Assembly: GCF_026210795.1 (NCBI RefSeq)
Contig: NC_089439.1
Coordinates: 4,836,001-4,900,000, forward strand
DNA from: Rhizophagus irregularis
Lineage: Eukaryota > Glomeromycota > Glomeromycetes > Glomerales > Glomeraceae
DNA: 64,000 bases
Direction: 5' to 3'
Shown in pieces: positions 31,846-43,940 of the stretch (positions are counted from its first letter, which is position 1; the number at the start of each line of letters is the position of its first letter). Below the pieces are notes generated by a model that did not search any database, was not told where the DNA came from, and saw only the letters and a program-made list of their open reading frames with translations. Both the position numbers and the translations under genes were made by a program.

Positions 31846-33364
31846 CCACCGATAAATATTTACCCCGTATTACATTTCATTTATTTTGTAAAACGTCTCC
31901 CGGTTTTTGTGAAGACACAATATTTAAGTCATAAGAAACTATTATAATAGATTTGCATACTTTCACCTGCGGGAATGTTAACTGAAATGACTTTTTTTTT
32001 TTGACGTTAACTTATTTTAAATTAGAAGTTTTAACCGTTTATTATCTTTTATATGCAAATAAAAAAAATTATCTGATTCAGATTCGGTTAATAAGCGTTT
32101 ATCGCGTTATAAAATATAGTTCAAATATTTATTTATACGTGTGGTGGAAATTTTTTGTGGGTAAATGATGTTGTCGACGAAATCACGTGTGGTAGTAAAG
32201 TGTACAGTGTAAGAACTTGAAATGTTTTCTTATTTTTTCATTATTGTTCAGGAATATGGGGAAATGACCAAGCTAAAAAAAAAAACTTTAATTTGAATTT
32301 TTAATTTATTTATTTTATTTATTTATTTAGATCTAGAGTAATTACAAAAAGTAATTTGAATTTCTAATACTATTAAAAACATTTTTTATTCAAATTTTAA
32401 TTAACAAGTGATATTTAAATAATCAAAAATATGCAATTTAAACCGAATTGATGTTTCACAATTTAATCGATTGTCTCCTCTTCGTTTTTCTTCGATTTGT
32501 CATGAAATGTGCTTTTTCAAATTTTTCGATATGAGCAAATAATCTTCTAGGCTGTTTTCTCTATTAAATTATTCTTATGGTGCTATATAAAATAAATGTA
32601 TTTTCCATCTTATAATCTCATTCATATAAATTTATGATATAAATCACAAAATCCTTTAGCAACTAATACAGAATGGGTGCAGTATTTATATAGAGAGAAA
32701 ATTGAATTTTTACCCTTTTATATTATAAATATTAATGATGAGTTCTATTATTCTGCTTCTGCTCCATATTAAATTTAACGATTAAATAAACGTAATTTCA
32801 ATCTAGTAAACGTAATTTAAAATTTTTGATAATGTATAAGGAACAATGGTTATTTTCTATTTTAATTATACCAAGTGAAGTTAAAAAGATTACGCTAATA
32901 AAGCCTTGAATAAGGATAGAAACAATACAAACTTCGCACAATAACTAAAACGTGTTCCTTGGACAATTTTCTCGTAAATTAGTATATCTTCCCGTATTGT
33001 ATAACTATCATTGAACAGCTGTTCTAGAGGATCTATGTCTACAAAACAATTGATTAATGAGTTTTTAAGAGAGCAAAGGTAGTAAAAAAGAATTGCCCAA
33101 AGTTGAACCTGTTTCCTGGTCGGGGTGTTAAAATATCATCCGAGGTTCCTAACCGTGTTATCCTGCAGCCGCCGATGATAATGCTTATAACTATTTCCGT
33201 TTAGCGTGACATGTTCTTCACCCTAATTATCTTCACCATCATCAACCTGATTATCTTCTTCAGGCACCTGTTCATCATGCTCTTCTAAAAATGTTATAAT
33301 ATAGTTTATATCATATACAAAAAAAAATGTATTTCTATACACTTCTAGACCCTAGACACAAAGA
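31846..33364. other. Gene-free stretch with possible coding traces
   Basis: Mostly AT-rich. 33035-33110 on the plus strand reads MSTKQLINEFLREQS and then EPVSW in shifting frames, possibly an old gene or transposon fragment; too short to support. Confidence 0.3.
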
Positions 33365-33745
33365 ATGAACTTCTACCTTGATCCAGTAATTCTTAACGCG
33401 TCAATACTCCTGTTAATTCTTGCTTCAAAACCAAATGAGGTGAATCTATAATGATGTGAGTATAATCTTCAAGAGGTCGACCCAAATCTCCTCCCCAGAA
33501 TCCATTTAATTCTCCTGCTGTGAATTTGTCAGGTTATCGCCTCAGCAAGAATGAGATTTATAATAGCATCATCCGGTTCATTGGGCATCTCAGTTTTCCA
33601 TAGGACTATATCTTACCAGTATCTTACCCTATGAGGAAGTTAACATCATTCCCAGTATTCACTCAAATGACATTCTTTCCCGGTCTTGTATGAAGATGGC
33701 AAGTCAACTCAATGTTCTCCATGATTCTGTACTTGTTACCCATAA
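33365..33745 (-). pseudogene. Decayed coding region, unrecognised
   Basis: Minus strand, in order but in two or three frames: NTGNDVNFLIG, KTEMPNEPDDAIINLILAE, DKFTAGELNGFWGGDLG, then RPLEDYTHIIIDSPHLVLKQ and ELTGVLTR before a stop. Higher G+C and natural residue choice show it was coding. The ORF at 33936-34229 on the same strand may belong to the same region. I do not recognise the family. Confidence 0.4.
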
Positions 33746-34229
33746 TTAATAAAAGCTACATATTTATATTCTGATTTTCAAAACTTCCACTTTCCAAATT
33801 AGTCACTACGGTTAATAATATAGAGAATCATATCTCTTTTGGTACTTTCATAAGAAATAAAGTTTGTAGACATTAACAATTGCAAAGTTTTCACGGACCT
33901 ACAACACTTTATTCTGCTGGATGACCTTGAAGCACTTATTTGTTTTTATTCCAGAAAACGTCTAGTATTTCTTCAAAAAATCTTCTTTGTTCACATATGT
34001 AAGATAAAACTAATACCAAAAAAAGATTGCCAACTTGCTGCGGCAAGAAGCTAGCACAGATATTTGTGAATAATGTTATGTACAGACCGGGTGAGAGGCG
34101 ATAATTTATATGAAAAGAGTATGTCCAAAGATTGTTGACATTTCTGTTGAATATTGAGAATGATTTCTTTGTCCTTATAACTAATGCGAAATTCTTTTGT
34201 ATTCCATCAAGAATTATTTCAGTGATCAC

Positions 34230-35474
34230 GATTTTTCTAGGAAATTAAGGTTTAAGTCATGCGAAAACTGAAGCAAACAGCAAACTACAAACACGATATC
34301 AGAAAAACATGCAAGTATCGTCACAATCACCGTACTTCCAAAATTTTCATATATGATATATTGATTCCTGGAAACATGTGTTGTGTTATATTATGTACCT
34401 GAAATACAATATTCTTACAAAGAAGAAATATGTGACGTTGATTATGTTGAAGCTATACAACTTATATAGGTTACACAGAATTTTCATATTCAGACTCAAA
34501 GGCTGCAAAATACATTTTTCTACACATCAACGAATATAATATTGGAAGCTGCTGGTAACTTATTCAAAATCACAATTTAGAAATGTTTATGTCATGTTGA
34601 ATTATTAAGATATAGACATATTATTTGTTCCCATACCCTGATTTGAAATGAAGCATTCAATAATAGACTTTATTTATGCCATACACTGTCATTAATATAA
34701 TATATAGTCTCTATTCTCATGAATTACGAAATACTATATAAGACTATATTGTCCCGTGTTGTTTTTTGAATCTGTATTCTGTAAAACTAATCTCATTTGA
34801 TATCATGACCAGATTACCAGATTATCAACATTTTACGGTAAAGGCGATGTGATAGTTATTTCTGATTGTTATTGATGAGTCACATGAGTCACAATTAGAG
34901 ATCTAGATTTTACCGATCTATAGATGATAAAAGTAGCTTCACATGATGATAGATAGATAGTATCCTATAATTATTAATAAAGACTGATATTTTACCAATT
35001 GTTCTCTATATATTTTTGTTGTAGTACTGACAGACAATTCCAGAAATATATTTTGTAATAAAATCTTTTAATTTACCCTATATTTTATTTTTGTTTATAC
35101 AAAACTATTCCAGTTAAGATAACAACATGTGAACTATAAGGGAGTAAATCATATTAATCATGCATTATAAGCCACAATTATACATCATTAGTCATCATTA
35201 AGCTAACTCATATTATTAGATTAGATGTAATAAATGTGACTCATACATGATCTTGATTTTTTTTATGAATCATAATAAATTATTATTAGTCACATAAAAT
35301 TTTACAAGTATATATATACCCTTAAATTTTCTCAAGGAAAAATCAAATTTTCAAATTTTTCAATCAAATATTAAATCCAAATTTCTATCAAATATTTTTC
35401 AAACACACACAAGTTTCAATCAAATATTAAATCTGAATTTTCTATACAAATATTTTTTCAAACAAATTTCAAAA
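34230..35474. other. Gene-free stretch ending in a repeated leader
   Basis: AT-rich. 35361-35403 and 35418-35465 are imperfect direct repeats around TCAATCAAATATTAAATC. A TATATATACCC box at about 35312 precedes them. Confidence 0.35.
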
Positions 35475-35906
35475 ATGTCTTATCAATTGTGTCCTAACAT
35501 CATCAATACTGTTCTCAATGAAATCCCCCTCAACAAATGCTACCATCAACCAACTGAATCAACCTTTCAATATCTACCATCATTTGCCATATATATTTAC
35601 ATTCTTTTTATTATTTTACTCATGTCTACTGATATTATCAAGCATATAATTATCCTAATTCTTCTTTCATTAAAACTCTCTTGTGCTGTTACAACCTTCC
35701 TTCTTACCCGACTTCTTTCATTTCCCAATGTATTACATTCTTTTGAACATTTATTATTCTCTCTATTATTATCACTTCTTCTTTATTTATTATCTATATT
35801 ATTATCAATCCTTCTCCATTTTCTTTATTTTCTCAATTGCATAATTTATATTCTTCTTTTTTCTTATCTATTTTGTAAATACTATTCTACTTTAATCCCA
35901 CAGTAG
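35475..35906 (+). CDS. Hypothetical hydrophobic protein, 143 aa
   Basis: ATG-started frame ending in TAG at 35904-35906. The first 35 residues are soluble-looking (LCPNIINTVLNEIPLNKCYH). The rest is almost wholly hydrophobic, rich in Leu/Ile/Phe, with perhaps three to four membrane spans. It is preceded by a TATA-like box about 160 bases upstream and by a CA-rich leader. Length bias could simply reflect T-rich DNA, which encodes Leu/Phe/Ile by default. No homology recognised. Confidence 0.25.
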   Translation: MSYQLCPNIINTVLNEIPLNKCYHQPTESTFQYLPSFAIYIYILFIILLMSTDIIKHIIILILLSLKLSCAVTTFLLTRLLSFPNVLHSFEHLLFSLLLSLLLYLLSILLSILLHFLYFLNCIIYILLFSYLFCKYYSTLIPQ

Positions 35907-36033
35907 TTTAGTCATCTTTTTCTTCTATTATTTTCAATTGACATATTTTTCAAAATTATCTTATATTATGTAGCTAGGTCCATTGCTTACCAAATATAGC
36001 ATGGAGACATAATCTTTACCCTTTGGTCAACTT

Positions 36034-36250
36034 GGGATTACTTGGCCATTCTTAGATAGATAATTTTTACAAGGGGATCGTTTGCATCGCCCTTAATTGG
36101 TGTCAGAGAGATCCTTTGTCTTGTAAAAATTTACCCTTTCTTGATCATTTGACCATTCTTAGACAGATAAATTTTACAAGGGGATCGTTTGCATCGCCCT
36201 TAATTGGTGTCAGAGAGATCCTTTGTCTTGTAAACATTTATCTTTCTTTG
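36034..36250. repeat. 107-bp tandem duplication with TGGTGTCAGAG
   Basis: Two nearly identical units: the block AAGGGGATCGTTTGCATCGC starts at 36071 and again at 36178. Each unit contains TTAATTGGTGTCAGAGAGAT, which resembles the TGGTATCAGAG primer-binding site used by copia-type LTR elements. A related GCATCGCCCTTGAG occurs near 37223. No LTR pair or gag/pol was found. Confidence 0.6.
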
Positions 36251-37534
36251 GTCATTTGATCTATCTCATGTGATTTCATTCTTCACATGTGATACCCTTT
36301 ATTTTATTCTTTTGTTGAGTTCTTTCCTTAATAACTTATTAACTCAACAATTATCCATCGCCGTTGGTTCCACAATTTCTGTGTCCAAGTTCAATTCTTG
36401 GAGGTGATTTTCTTACTTGCTAATTAGTTTGTTTTCAGTTTTCCATTGGGTTTGGTATAGTGTCTTCCTGTTTGTTAATTTATTTCTCTATTCATTATAA
36501 TCCAGAGTGTTGTGAAACAATTTGATTTGCCACATATATGTAGTATTTTTTTGCGCAAATAATTTTATTTTGTTATTTTAACATGATGACAGAATGAAGG
36601 TACAACATCACGTATCACTCTAAAATAAATAAATGTCAAAAGTGATGGTTTTGAGGTTGACATTGAAGGTAAGATTATTGCTGTCTTAATTATTATAATT
36701 TAATTCAAAAATGCAACAATCAACATATTATTGAAACATATGATCATTACTTTTATTTGCTTTTCTTAATTCAATATATTCTGTCTTTTAACCTTCCCAT
36801 GCACACTCTTAAAAATAATTGGATTTTAAAACAAAAATCGAATTTAGTTATTATACTGCATGATTATAATATCGAAAAAAAAATTATAGAATTATAAAGG
36901 TATCAAACAACCATTGACGTTCAAATAAAATCTTTTTATTTTTGTTAAATTCAATGAAACTATAGTATTATTACAAAATACAACAATAGTTGCATTCCTG
37001 ATTTCCAAACACCCATTCCGGGTCAAGCATAGATTGTTGTGAAATTCTATGATGATTAAACAGCGTTTACCATAGGTACTTTTGGTATTTGATACCATGT
37101 AATAGTTATTGAGTTTAACTCAGGTAAATATTTTATAAAGAGTACCCGAGTACCCACCCGCTGTACATGAAGTTTTTATTGGGCCATAATCAATAGAAAG
37201 TATTTTTTTTTTAGATCATTTTTTGCATCGCCCTTGAGACACCACTACCTGCCTCATTTTATATAGCGAATTGACTGTTCTTATAATGTTTTTTTTTATT
37301 ATATACTGGAGGATAAAAAATAAATACAAAGGTTCAGACCAGCGCCCGTACATGTAAAAATAAATACAGCTCCTATAGAGCGCTTCGTAGAAGCAAAAGC
37401 TTGGGACTTTGCTCATGATACATGATTTAACGACTGACCCATGCTATGCTAAGACTTAACTACAGTATCTGACTTTTCCGCAAGACTGCCCAATGATCTA
37501 CACTTTTTATTCCTCAAAATTAACAGCTGAATCC
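36251..37534. other. Gene-free stretch
   Basis: No supported gene. The minus-strand frames at 36892-37098 and 37216-37416 lack any recognisable motif. Confidence 0.3.
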
Positions 37535-38372
37535 GCCTTTTGTGGCTCTTCCAATAACCAGATAATATGACCAAGAACCTTCTCAACCATGTCTTTCATA
37601 CCTGCACAACAAACAGAGGTGGCTTTGACAATTTAAACGATAGTCCCTTCAGCATCTTGCGTACATTCCATGAAAGTACCATTTCTTCGCATTTGTTACG
37701 ATCCCCATACTTTATCAAACCCATGTCCATTATCCATTTCATTTGACCTAGTGATGAATCCAATTGTATGATAGCTTGTGCAAAACCCTGCTTAAGGTCA
37801 TCTTTTTTGACCTCAATTAGACTGATAATTCTCCTGGTCGTACATGATTCAATACCATAGTCAAGATTCCCACGCCCATTTTTTCTCTTGATTAGCTTCT
37901 CTTGTACTTGGACTTGATCCTTGAACGGGTAAGTTGCAGAGACGAGATAAGTATACGAGTAGATACTTTTGGTGGCCTCATGGGATACGTCAATAGGAGT
38001 TGTTGCAACTCGAGTCTCAATTCATCAAAAAGTTTATGCAACACTTCTTTATATTTCTCATTCTTTGTGTTGACACATCCACAAAACGGGATACATGTTA
38101 ATGTTAGGGTTCAGATCATTACTTCGTTGAAGGGCTTTGAGGGAGTCTCAATGAGTACAGTAATCTTTGAAGCTGCTTTTTGACACGAACAGCTGAAACA
38201 TTTCACGAAGGTCTTGATCAGTCCTAGGTGAATATTTTCCGCTGTAATTTAGCATGTTAAGTACTACTCCATCATTCTCGAGTGCTGGTGTCTGATTTAT
38301 AGCACGTATGGAGTTTTTGGGAGCTTCAAGAGTTGCATATTTAATATTCATGGTCAACTTGAAACTCTTCAT
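37535..38372 (-). pseudogene. PD-(D/E)XK-nuclease-like gene, decayed
   Basis: The minus strand begins at 38372 with LEAPKNSIRAINQTPALEND and RTDQDLREMFQLFVSKSSF. It shifts frame to ITVLIETPSKPFNEV, then YKEVLHKLFDELRLELQQLL, and shifts again to KDQVQVQEKLIKRKNG. Then come NLDYGIES, RIISLIEVKKDDLKQGFAQA and DMGLIKYGDRNKCEE. LDYGIES followed by IEVKK fits the D...ExK core of PD-(D/E)XK nucleases, a fold used by Crinkler-type and other proteins in this fungus. At least three frame changes and stops at about 38120 and 37618 kill the gene. No N-terminal secretion or Crinkler header was found. Family assignment is inferred from the motif and remembered relatives. Confidence 0.5.
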
Positions 38373-38681
38373 CTGTTTTGGACTAACGATGACATCAAAC
38401 TCTGTAGTGCAACAACCAGGTTAAGAGTTAAGACAGTAAGTAATTTGACGTGAAAAATCATTTCCCGAGGAAACAGTTTCATAACCTGAAGATTTCACTG
38501 ACAACCCATTGGCCAAATTTCTTGGCAAAACTTTATACGTACCATGAGCTGACTTGTTTTATTTAACTTTCCATAAATTCTATTTTTAATCTACTTTATA
38601 AGCTTTATTTAAACTTTCCTAAAAAATATTCATTTACACCATATTTTTTTACTCCACTTTATTATATCAATCATGTTGTTA

Positions 38682-38842
38682 GGGCAGTGACATTTATTAC
38701 GTAATATTTTAGGGGTGGGAGGGTATTTAAAGGTCATATAACATATAAGTGTAACGTAAGATTTTTCATATTACATGGGGTGGGGGAGTATGGCCGTATG
38801 GGCTTATAGTAAATGGATATTATGTAATAAATGTCACTGTCC
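38682..38842. mobile_element. PIF-type MITE, family GGGCAGTGA, copy 2 (161 bp)
   Basis: Ends 38681-38707 and 38817-38843 are inverted with 25 of 27 positions matching (GGGCAGTGACATTTATTAC). TTA flanks both sides (38679-38681, 38843-38845). Internal TAACGTAAGATTTTT is shared with copy 1 at 31711-31842. Confidence 0.88.
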
Positions 38843-38845
38843 TTA

Positions 38846-39341
38846 TTGTTATGTCCTAATAAAAATGTCGGTCTATGAAAATCTGCATGATCTTATTGGG
38901 CTGAACGATAATTCATAATTATTTATTATTTTAAATTAATTCGAATGTGTATATAATTGGTGGTAAGATTTATTTCTAAGAACCAGAAGGCTGAAAAAAT
39001 TTCATTTACTTTGGGTAAGGGAAATCACGTGAATAATTTTTCACTGACGGTCACATTTTCCCAAAAGTATTGAGGGTGTTCTTCTTTGGATAATATTATG
39101 GAAGAAGAATACCCACTTCAACGAGGTTCCCATAATCTTAACTTGCAAATGTTTAGTATGTTTAGCATTCAATTCTTGATAATGTAAAGTTTTACCATGG
39201 GTCAATATTTTATTCATCTATAACTATCTTATTAGTTCAATATAAAATAACCATTTAAATAGATACTTTATTTAAAGAAATATATATATATATATCAAAA
39301 ATATTAAGCTAACTAAATATAATTTTCAACTATTTAAATTC
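38846..39341. other. 3' flank of F-box gene
   Basis: AT-rich with a (TA) run near 39282-39294 and a TCACGTGA-type site near 39026. No gene seen. Confidence 0.3.
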
Positions 39342-40808
39342 CTAAGTATATTTTTTTCTTCCAATATCAAACCTTTTAATTATACCTTTTGCTTTATATT
39401 CTTGTAAAAATACATTTAATCTTTTCCGTAGCTTTACATACTGTTGTAGTTGCTGACTTCTCCTTATGAAAAAATAGCCTATATTTAAATGTAATAACAT
39501 AGAATTTCTATCATTCCAATTATCAAGAAATAATTTTAAATATTTCAAATTAAGATACAAAACCTTAAATTCAGTAGAAAATTTAAACTTAAATAAACTA
39601 ATTGGTGAAAATTTCAATACTTCAAATAATTTATTCCATTTAATAGTATGATCAATAATTTCCAAACTAATTAAAGATTGACAGTTAATTAATAAATTCT
39701 TGAATTCTGTAATATTCTCTTTATACAATGTTAACTCAAGAAATTTAAGATATGGACATTTTTGATAAATTTTCTGGATAAGTTTTCCATTATCATCAGG
39801 ATTATATTGATGATATTGATAAATAATAGAGATTTCAATGAGATTTCCTTTTGTACTATCAATTATATTTTTACAAATATTTGCTGGAACATCTACTACT
39901 TTTAAAGATTTTAAAGATTTTAAAAGAGGAAAAGTTCCTTTTACTAAATAATTCAAATATATTCTATCAGTAAAATTTATTATTTCTAGACTTACTAAAT
40001 TTATTAAATATGAAAAAAATTTTGGGACAGGAATCCAACTTATTTTCAAATATTGGACAGTATCTGCACATTTTATTATTGATTCTTCAAGTGTTTTGCA
40101 AAATAGTTCATCCCTCGGCATTTTTGAGTTGAGGTTGAGACTGATTCTTTTTAGGTTTTTTTGAACTTTAATTAATCTATTAATTCCATGATTACTGATA
40201 TTGTCGTACTTATAATTAAATATCAATTGTTTAATTGATGTATTCATTATAGCCAATCTTTCCAAAATATTGCTATTGGTATAATCACAATCAAGATATT
40301 CAAGTTTTGAAAAGCAATGTTCAGAACCTAAAATATGACACAAGTTTATTTTTGGGATAGAAAGAGAAACAAATTTTGTTTCACTATTAATAAACAATTT
40401 CATTATTTCATTTCCTATAATAGATTTTTTAGACATTTCAAAATTTTTTACAAAAACATTTTCCATTATATTTTCTAGGACATATAAATTTAAATGCCTC
40501 CAAAAACTAATATAATTAAATAAAGGTCGTTGATATATTTCTTTAAAAAGATCAATTCCTTGATACTTTAAATTATTTCTTGATTCTTCTGATAAATGTG
40601 AAAGTATTACATTAAATAGAATATTGCATACTTTATAGGATATGTAACCTTTCTTATTAGAAGGATTCTGCCATAAAATTGGCACTGTCAATCTACACCA
40701 AGTTCTATTGATTAAAAGACATGAATATAAAGATTTTGTATCGTCTTGTAATTCTTTCAATATTAGTACAATTATGTCATTGCATAGCCATAACATTTTT
40801 TCTGACAT
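39342..40808 (-). CDS. F-box/LRR-like protein, 488 aa
   Basis: Single exon, ATG 40808-40806 to stop at 39342. Residues about 7-48 form an F-box (LCNDIIVLILKELQD, SLYSCLLINRTWCRLTVPIL, LWQNP), the segment that docks on Skp1 in SCF ubiquitin ligases. The rest is irregular leucine-rich repeats (KLEYLDCDY, SLEIINFTD, LKSLKVVDV, YLKFLELTLY, SLISLEIIDH), expected to hold the substrate. Length and layout match the large F-box family of Rhizophagus. There is no lesion. Substrate unknown. Confidence 0.88.
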   Translation of the reverse strand: MSEKMLWLCNDIIVLILKELQDDTKSLYSCLLINRTWCRLTVPILWQNPSNKKGYISYKVCNILFNVILSHLSEESRNNLKYQGIDLFKEIYQRPLFNYISFWRHLNLYVLENIMENVFVKNFEMSKKSIIGNEIMKLFINSETKFVSLSIPKINLCHILGSEHCFSKLEYLDCDYTNSNILERLAIMNTSIKQLIFNYKYDNISNHGINRLIKVQKNLKRISLNLNSKMPRDELFCKTLEESIIKCADTVQYLKISWIPVPKFFSYLINLVSLEIINFTDRIYLNYLVKGTFPLLKSLKSLKVVDVPANICKNIIDSTKGNLIEISIIYQYHQYNPDDNGKLIQKIYQKCPYLKFLELTLYKENITEFKNLLINCQSLISLEIIDHTIKWNKLFEVLKFSPISLFKFKFSTEFKVLYLNLKYLKLFLDNWNDRNSMLLHLNIGYFFIRRSQQLQQYVKLRKRLNVFLQEYKAKGIIKRFDIGRKKYT

Positions 40809-41189
40809 TTTTTTTTCAAAGGAAAGAAAATGACGGATGGCGTAAAAAATGTGTACGACTATTAATTATTTACTTATTAATAAGGATCTGATTTGATTTA
40901 GACAAATTAAGTAAGGCCGTATGTACAATTTTATTATGGTACTCGAGGACTTGCTTTTTCGGTTAGTCAAAATCCTATTTGTCACACATTATTGTTTCAT
41001 GTGATCACGTGTTGGTCGATGTCAAATTAGTGAAATCTATTTATAGACGGGACGAAAATGAAATATACCGTGATTACCGTCATGCATATCTTATAATTGT
41101 TTTTCGGTTTTTTTAATAATACTGTACTAGTAAATGAAAAATTCAAATATAAAATTATTAAGATTACGCTACTTAATAAAATTTATTTG
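40809..41189. other. 5' flank of F-box gene
   Basis: No gene. TGATCACGTGTTGG lies at about 41001-41014. Confidence 0.3.
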
Positions 41190-41800
41190 AACGTCATATG
41201 ATAATACCCAAGATATAGTAAATAATTTATTTAATATATACAACTTCTTGTTATATAAATATATAACAGAATTAAATAAATAACATATACCCTATATTAT
41301 TAAATAAAGAATTTTTTAATAAAGAATTTAGTTAGTTTAAATTATATGTAAATATTATATGAATATGATAGACGGAATTACTTACGATCTAAAATATTTG
41401 AATAATTTTTTAAATAAAATGTAAGTATTATATAAATATAATAGAATTAAATAAATAACCTATAACTTAAAAGAAAAAAATTACAAAATAATTATTTAAA
41501 TAAAGAATTTAGTTAGTTTAAATTATATGCAAATATTGTATAAATATAATAATAGAATTACTTACTATCTAAAATATTTGAATAATATTTTTAAATAAAG
41601 AATTTAGTTAGTTTAAATTATATATAAATATTATAATATTATATAAATATAATAGAATTAAGTAAATAACATACTCCCTATATTATTAAATAAATAATTT
41701 TTTAAAGAATTTAGTTGGTTTAAATTATATGTAAATATTATATAAATATTATAGATTATGTAAATAACTTACACCCTGTAGTATTATTAATTATTAATTA
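41190..41800. repeat. Decayed AT-rich tandem array
   Basis: The block AAAGAATTTAGTTAGTTTAA recurs at about 41321, 41512, 41597 and 41704 (one with GG for AG), each followed by ATTATATGTAAATATTATAT. TAATAGAATTA and AATAACATA are also repeated. Unit length is irregular (191, 85, 107), so it is an old array with internal gains and losses. Extremely low in G+C. Confidence 0.65.
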
Positions 41801-42489
41801 TTAAGTATAATAATTATGAAGTAAAGTAATTATAATTAATTAGATAAAATATTATAATTGTTGTATATAAGAATTAAGTATATACATTAACTTACAATCT
41901 AATTATTTAAATAAATATTATTATTAGTCGTAATCATTAACAAGAAAATTTAGTTATTTAAATATCATGTAAAATACAATAAAAAAAAAATAGCTATTAA
42001 CTTACTAACTATAATAATATTAATAATAAAATAAATTATTTGGTTATATAAAATAATAGAAGTAAGTAATTTAATTATCATTCCGATTATAATATAACCT
42101 ATTACTTACGAGCTAATATAGTAAAATAATTTTTAGAAATAGTTTAAAAATTTTAAATTATATGTTTATAATTTACAAGCTGTTTAATAATTTTCTTACC
42201 TTTATCTTTCTCAAATTTTGAAACTAGTTTCATTATATTGCAAATTTGGTTTGAAAAAAATTTTAGAGCAATTTCATTTTTTATTAGATACCTATATTCA
42301 TATTATATGTTTTTACCTTCATCGTTACTTTGAGTACTTTGAGCCATTACTAATAATTTTATTGGAATTCTTCCTAAAAAATAGGGTGAAGCAAAATGTA
42401 GATACCAATTTTCAGGTTTTAGTTCCAGATAGGCGTTAAAGTATGGCAAGCCGACTAAACTATCAGGTATTGGGTGGGTGATAAATCAA
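41801..42489. other. AT-rich stretch
   Basis: TA-rich filler without a clear unit. The frame at 42218-42439 is unsupported. Confidence 0.3.
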
Positions 42490-42770
42490 GCATGGATTGA
42501 CAAAATGTTACACCGTGCCTGACATTTTACCTGTTCATACTTTAGTACTTGATCTTCATCTTTCCGTGCTTGATATTTATCTGTACGTGCTTGATGGTTT
42601 TATCCGACCATGCTTGACAATTTTATCCGTCCATGCTTGACAATTTTATCCGTCCGTGCTTTATGTTTTTATTCATCCGTGCTTGATATTTTTGTCCGTC
42701 TGTGCTTGATGTTTTTGTCCAACCGTGTTTGATTTAATCCAACTATACTCGATAATTTTATCTTTGTCAA
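42490..42770. repeat. 22-23 bp minisatellite (CCGTGCTTGA)
   Basis: About ten units of the type TTTTATCCGTCCGTGCTTGA plus two or three bases follow each other. Units near 42600-42660 are almost identical; outer units are diverged. Confidence 0.85.
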
Positions 42771-42849
42771 AAATTAGTTTCTTTGTCAGCACAGGGTTGA
42801 TATTTTGTCGGTCACATGTTTTTAAGTTTAGCGTAGTTTTAAAAAAAAT

Positions 42850-43610
42850 TTTTTTTTATTGGCTTTTTTTTTTATAAAACAAATTTTGTAGAGAATTAGA
42901 ATTTTTATTTTTAATATAGGCAAAGGCTTTGTTTGATAGAATTTCTTTGGGAATTTTTTTAATAAAAAGATTTTTTTTGATAAAAAATTTCGTTAGAAAA
43001 TTTTAGTTTTTTTTTGATGGATAATACTTTTATTTAATAGAAATTTCATTGGAGAAATTTTTTTTAATAAGGTATTTTTTTTTTGACATACTTAATTTGT
43101 TGGAACAATTTTTTTTAACAGGAGAGATTTTTTTTTGATAGAGAATTCATTGAGAATTTTTTTTTATTGTAGAAAATTATTTGAAGAATTTTTTTAATAG
43201 GGAAGATTTTTTTTTTGATAGATGATTTCGTTAGAAAATTTTTTTAACAAGTGAGATTTTTTTTTTGATAGAGAATTTCGTTAAGAATTTTTTTTTAATA
43301 GGAGGGAGTTTTCCTTGATAAAGAATTTCTTTTGGGAATTTTTTTTTAATAGATGGTAAGAATCTTTGAATTTTTCTTTAATCGGAGATATTTTTTTTTG
43401 ATTGAGAATTTCATTAAAGAATTGTTTGTTAAATTTTTTTTTATTTTTTGATGGAGAATTTTGTTTAGAAATCTTAATAGAAAATTTTATTGAAAATAGT
43501 TTTTTTTTAATAAGTGTATCGAGAATTTTGGCTTGAAATTTTTTTTTTTAATAAAGAATTTCACTAGAGATCTTTTTTTTTATAAAAAATCTGATTGAAA
43601 ATTTATTGGA
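42850..43610. repeat. T-rich degenerate minisatellite
   Basis: The pair GATAGAGAATTTCGTT and GAATTTTTTTTAATAG with long T-runs repeats about a dozen times with a period near 55-60 bp. Confidence 0.7.
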
Positions 43611-43639
43611 AAATTTTTTATTAAATTTTACAATTTTAA

Positions 43640-43940
43640 TAAATTTTACTCCTATTCCCATCACTCCTTTTCATCTCCCATCGCTTCTTTCGTCTACCAT
43701 CACTACCATCACTCCTCTTCATCTTCCCATCACTTCTTTTCGTCTCCCATCACTACTTTTCATCTCTCATCATGTCCTATTTCTCCTTTTTGTTTCCTAT
43801 CACTTCTCATTACTCTTTTTTACTCCCTTTCATCTTCTATTACTTTCCATTACTCCATTGTTATTTCATTCTTTTATTAGCATCTTTCTTCTTGATCATT
43901 GTAATTTACTTATCTTTTTTTATTTATTGTTATTGTTTCT
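43640..43940. repeat. Pyrimidine-rich simple repeat (CATCACTnCTTTTC)
   Basis: Almost pure C/T on the plus strand, with CCATCACTACTTTTCATC-type units. Two overlapping open frames (43606-43968, 43772-44017) are products of the repeat, not genes. Confidence 0.75.

Noticed and set aside
36360-36420. tRNA-like B-box (GTTCAATTCTTGG)
   Set aside because: No A-box, acceptor stem or cloverleaf could be drawn around it.
42490-42770. CRISPR-like regular repeats
   Set aside because: Units of 22-23 bp are head-to-tail without unique spacers, in eukaryotic DNA; this is a minisatellite.
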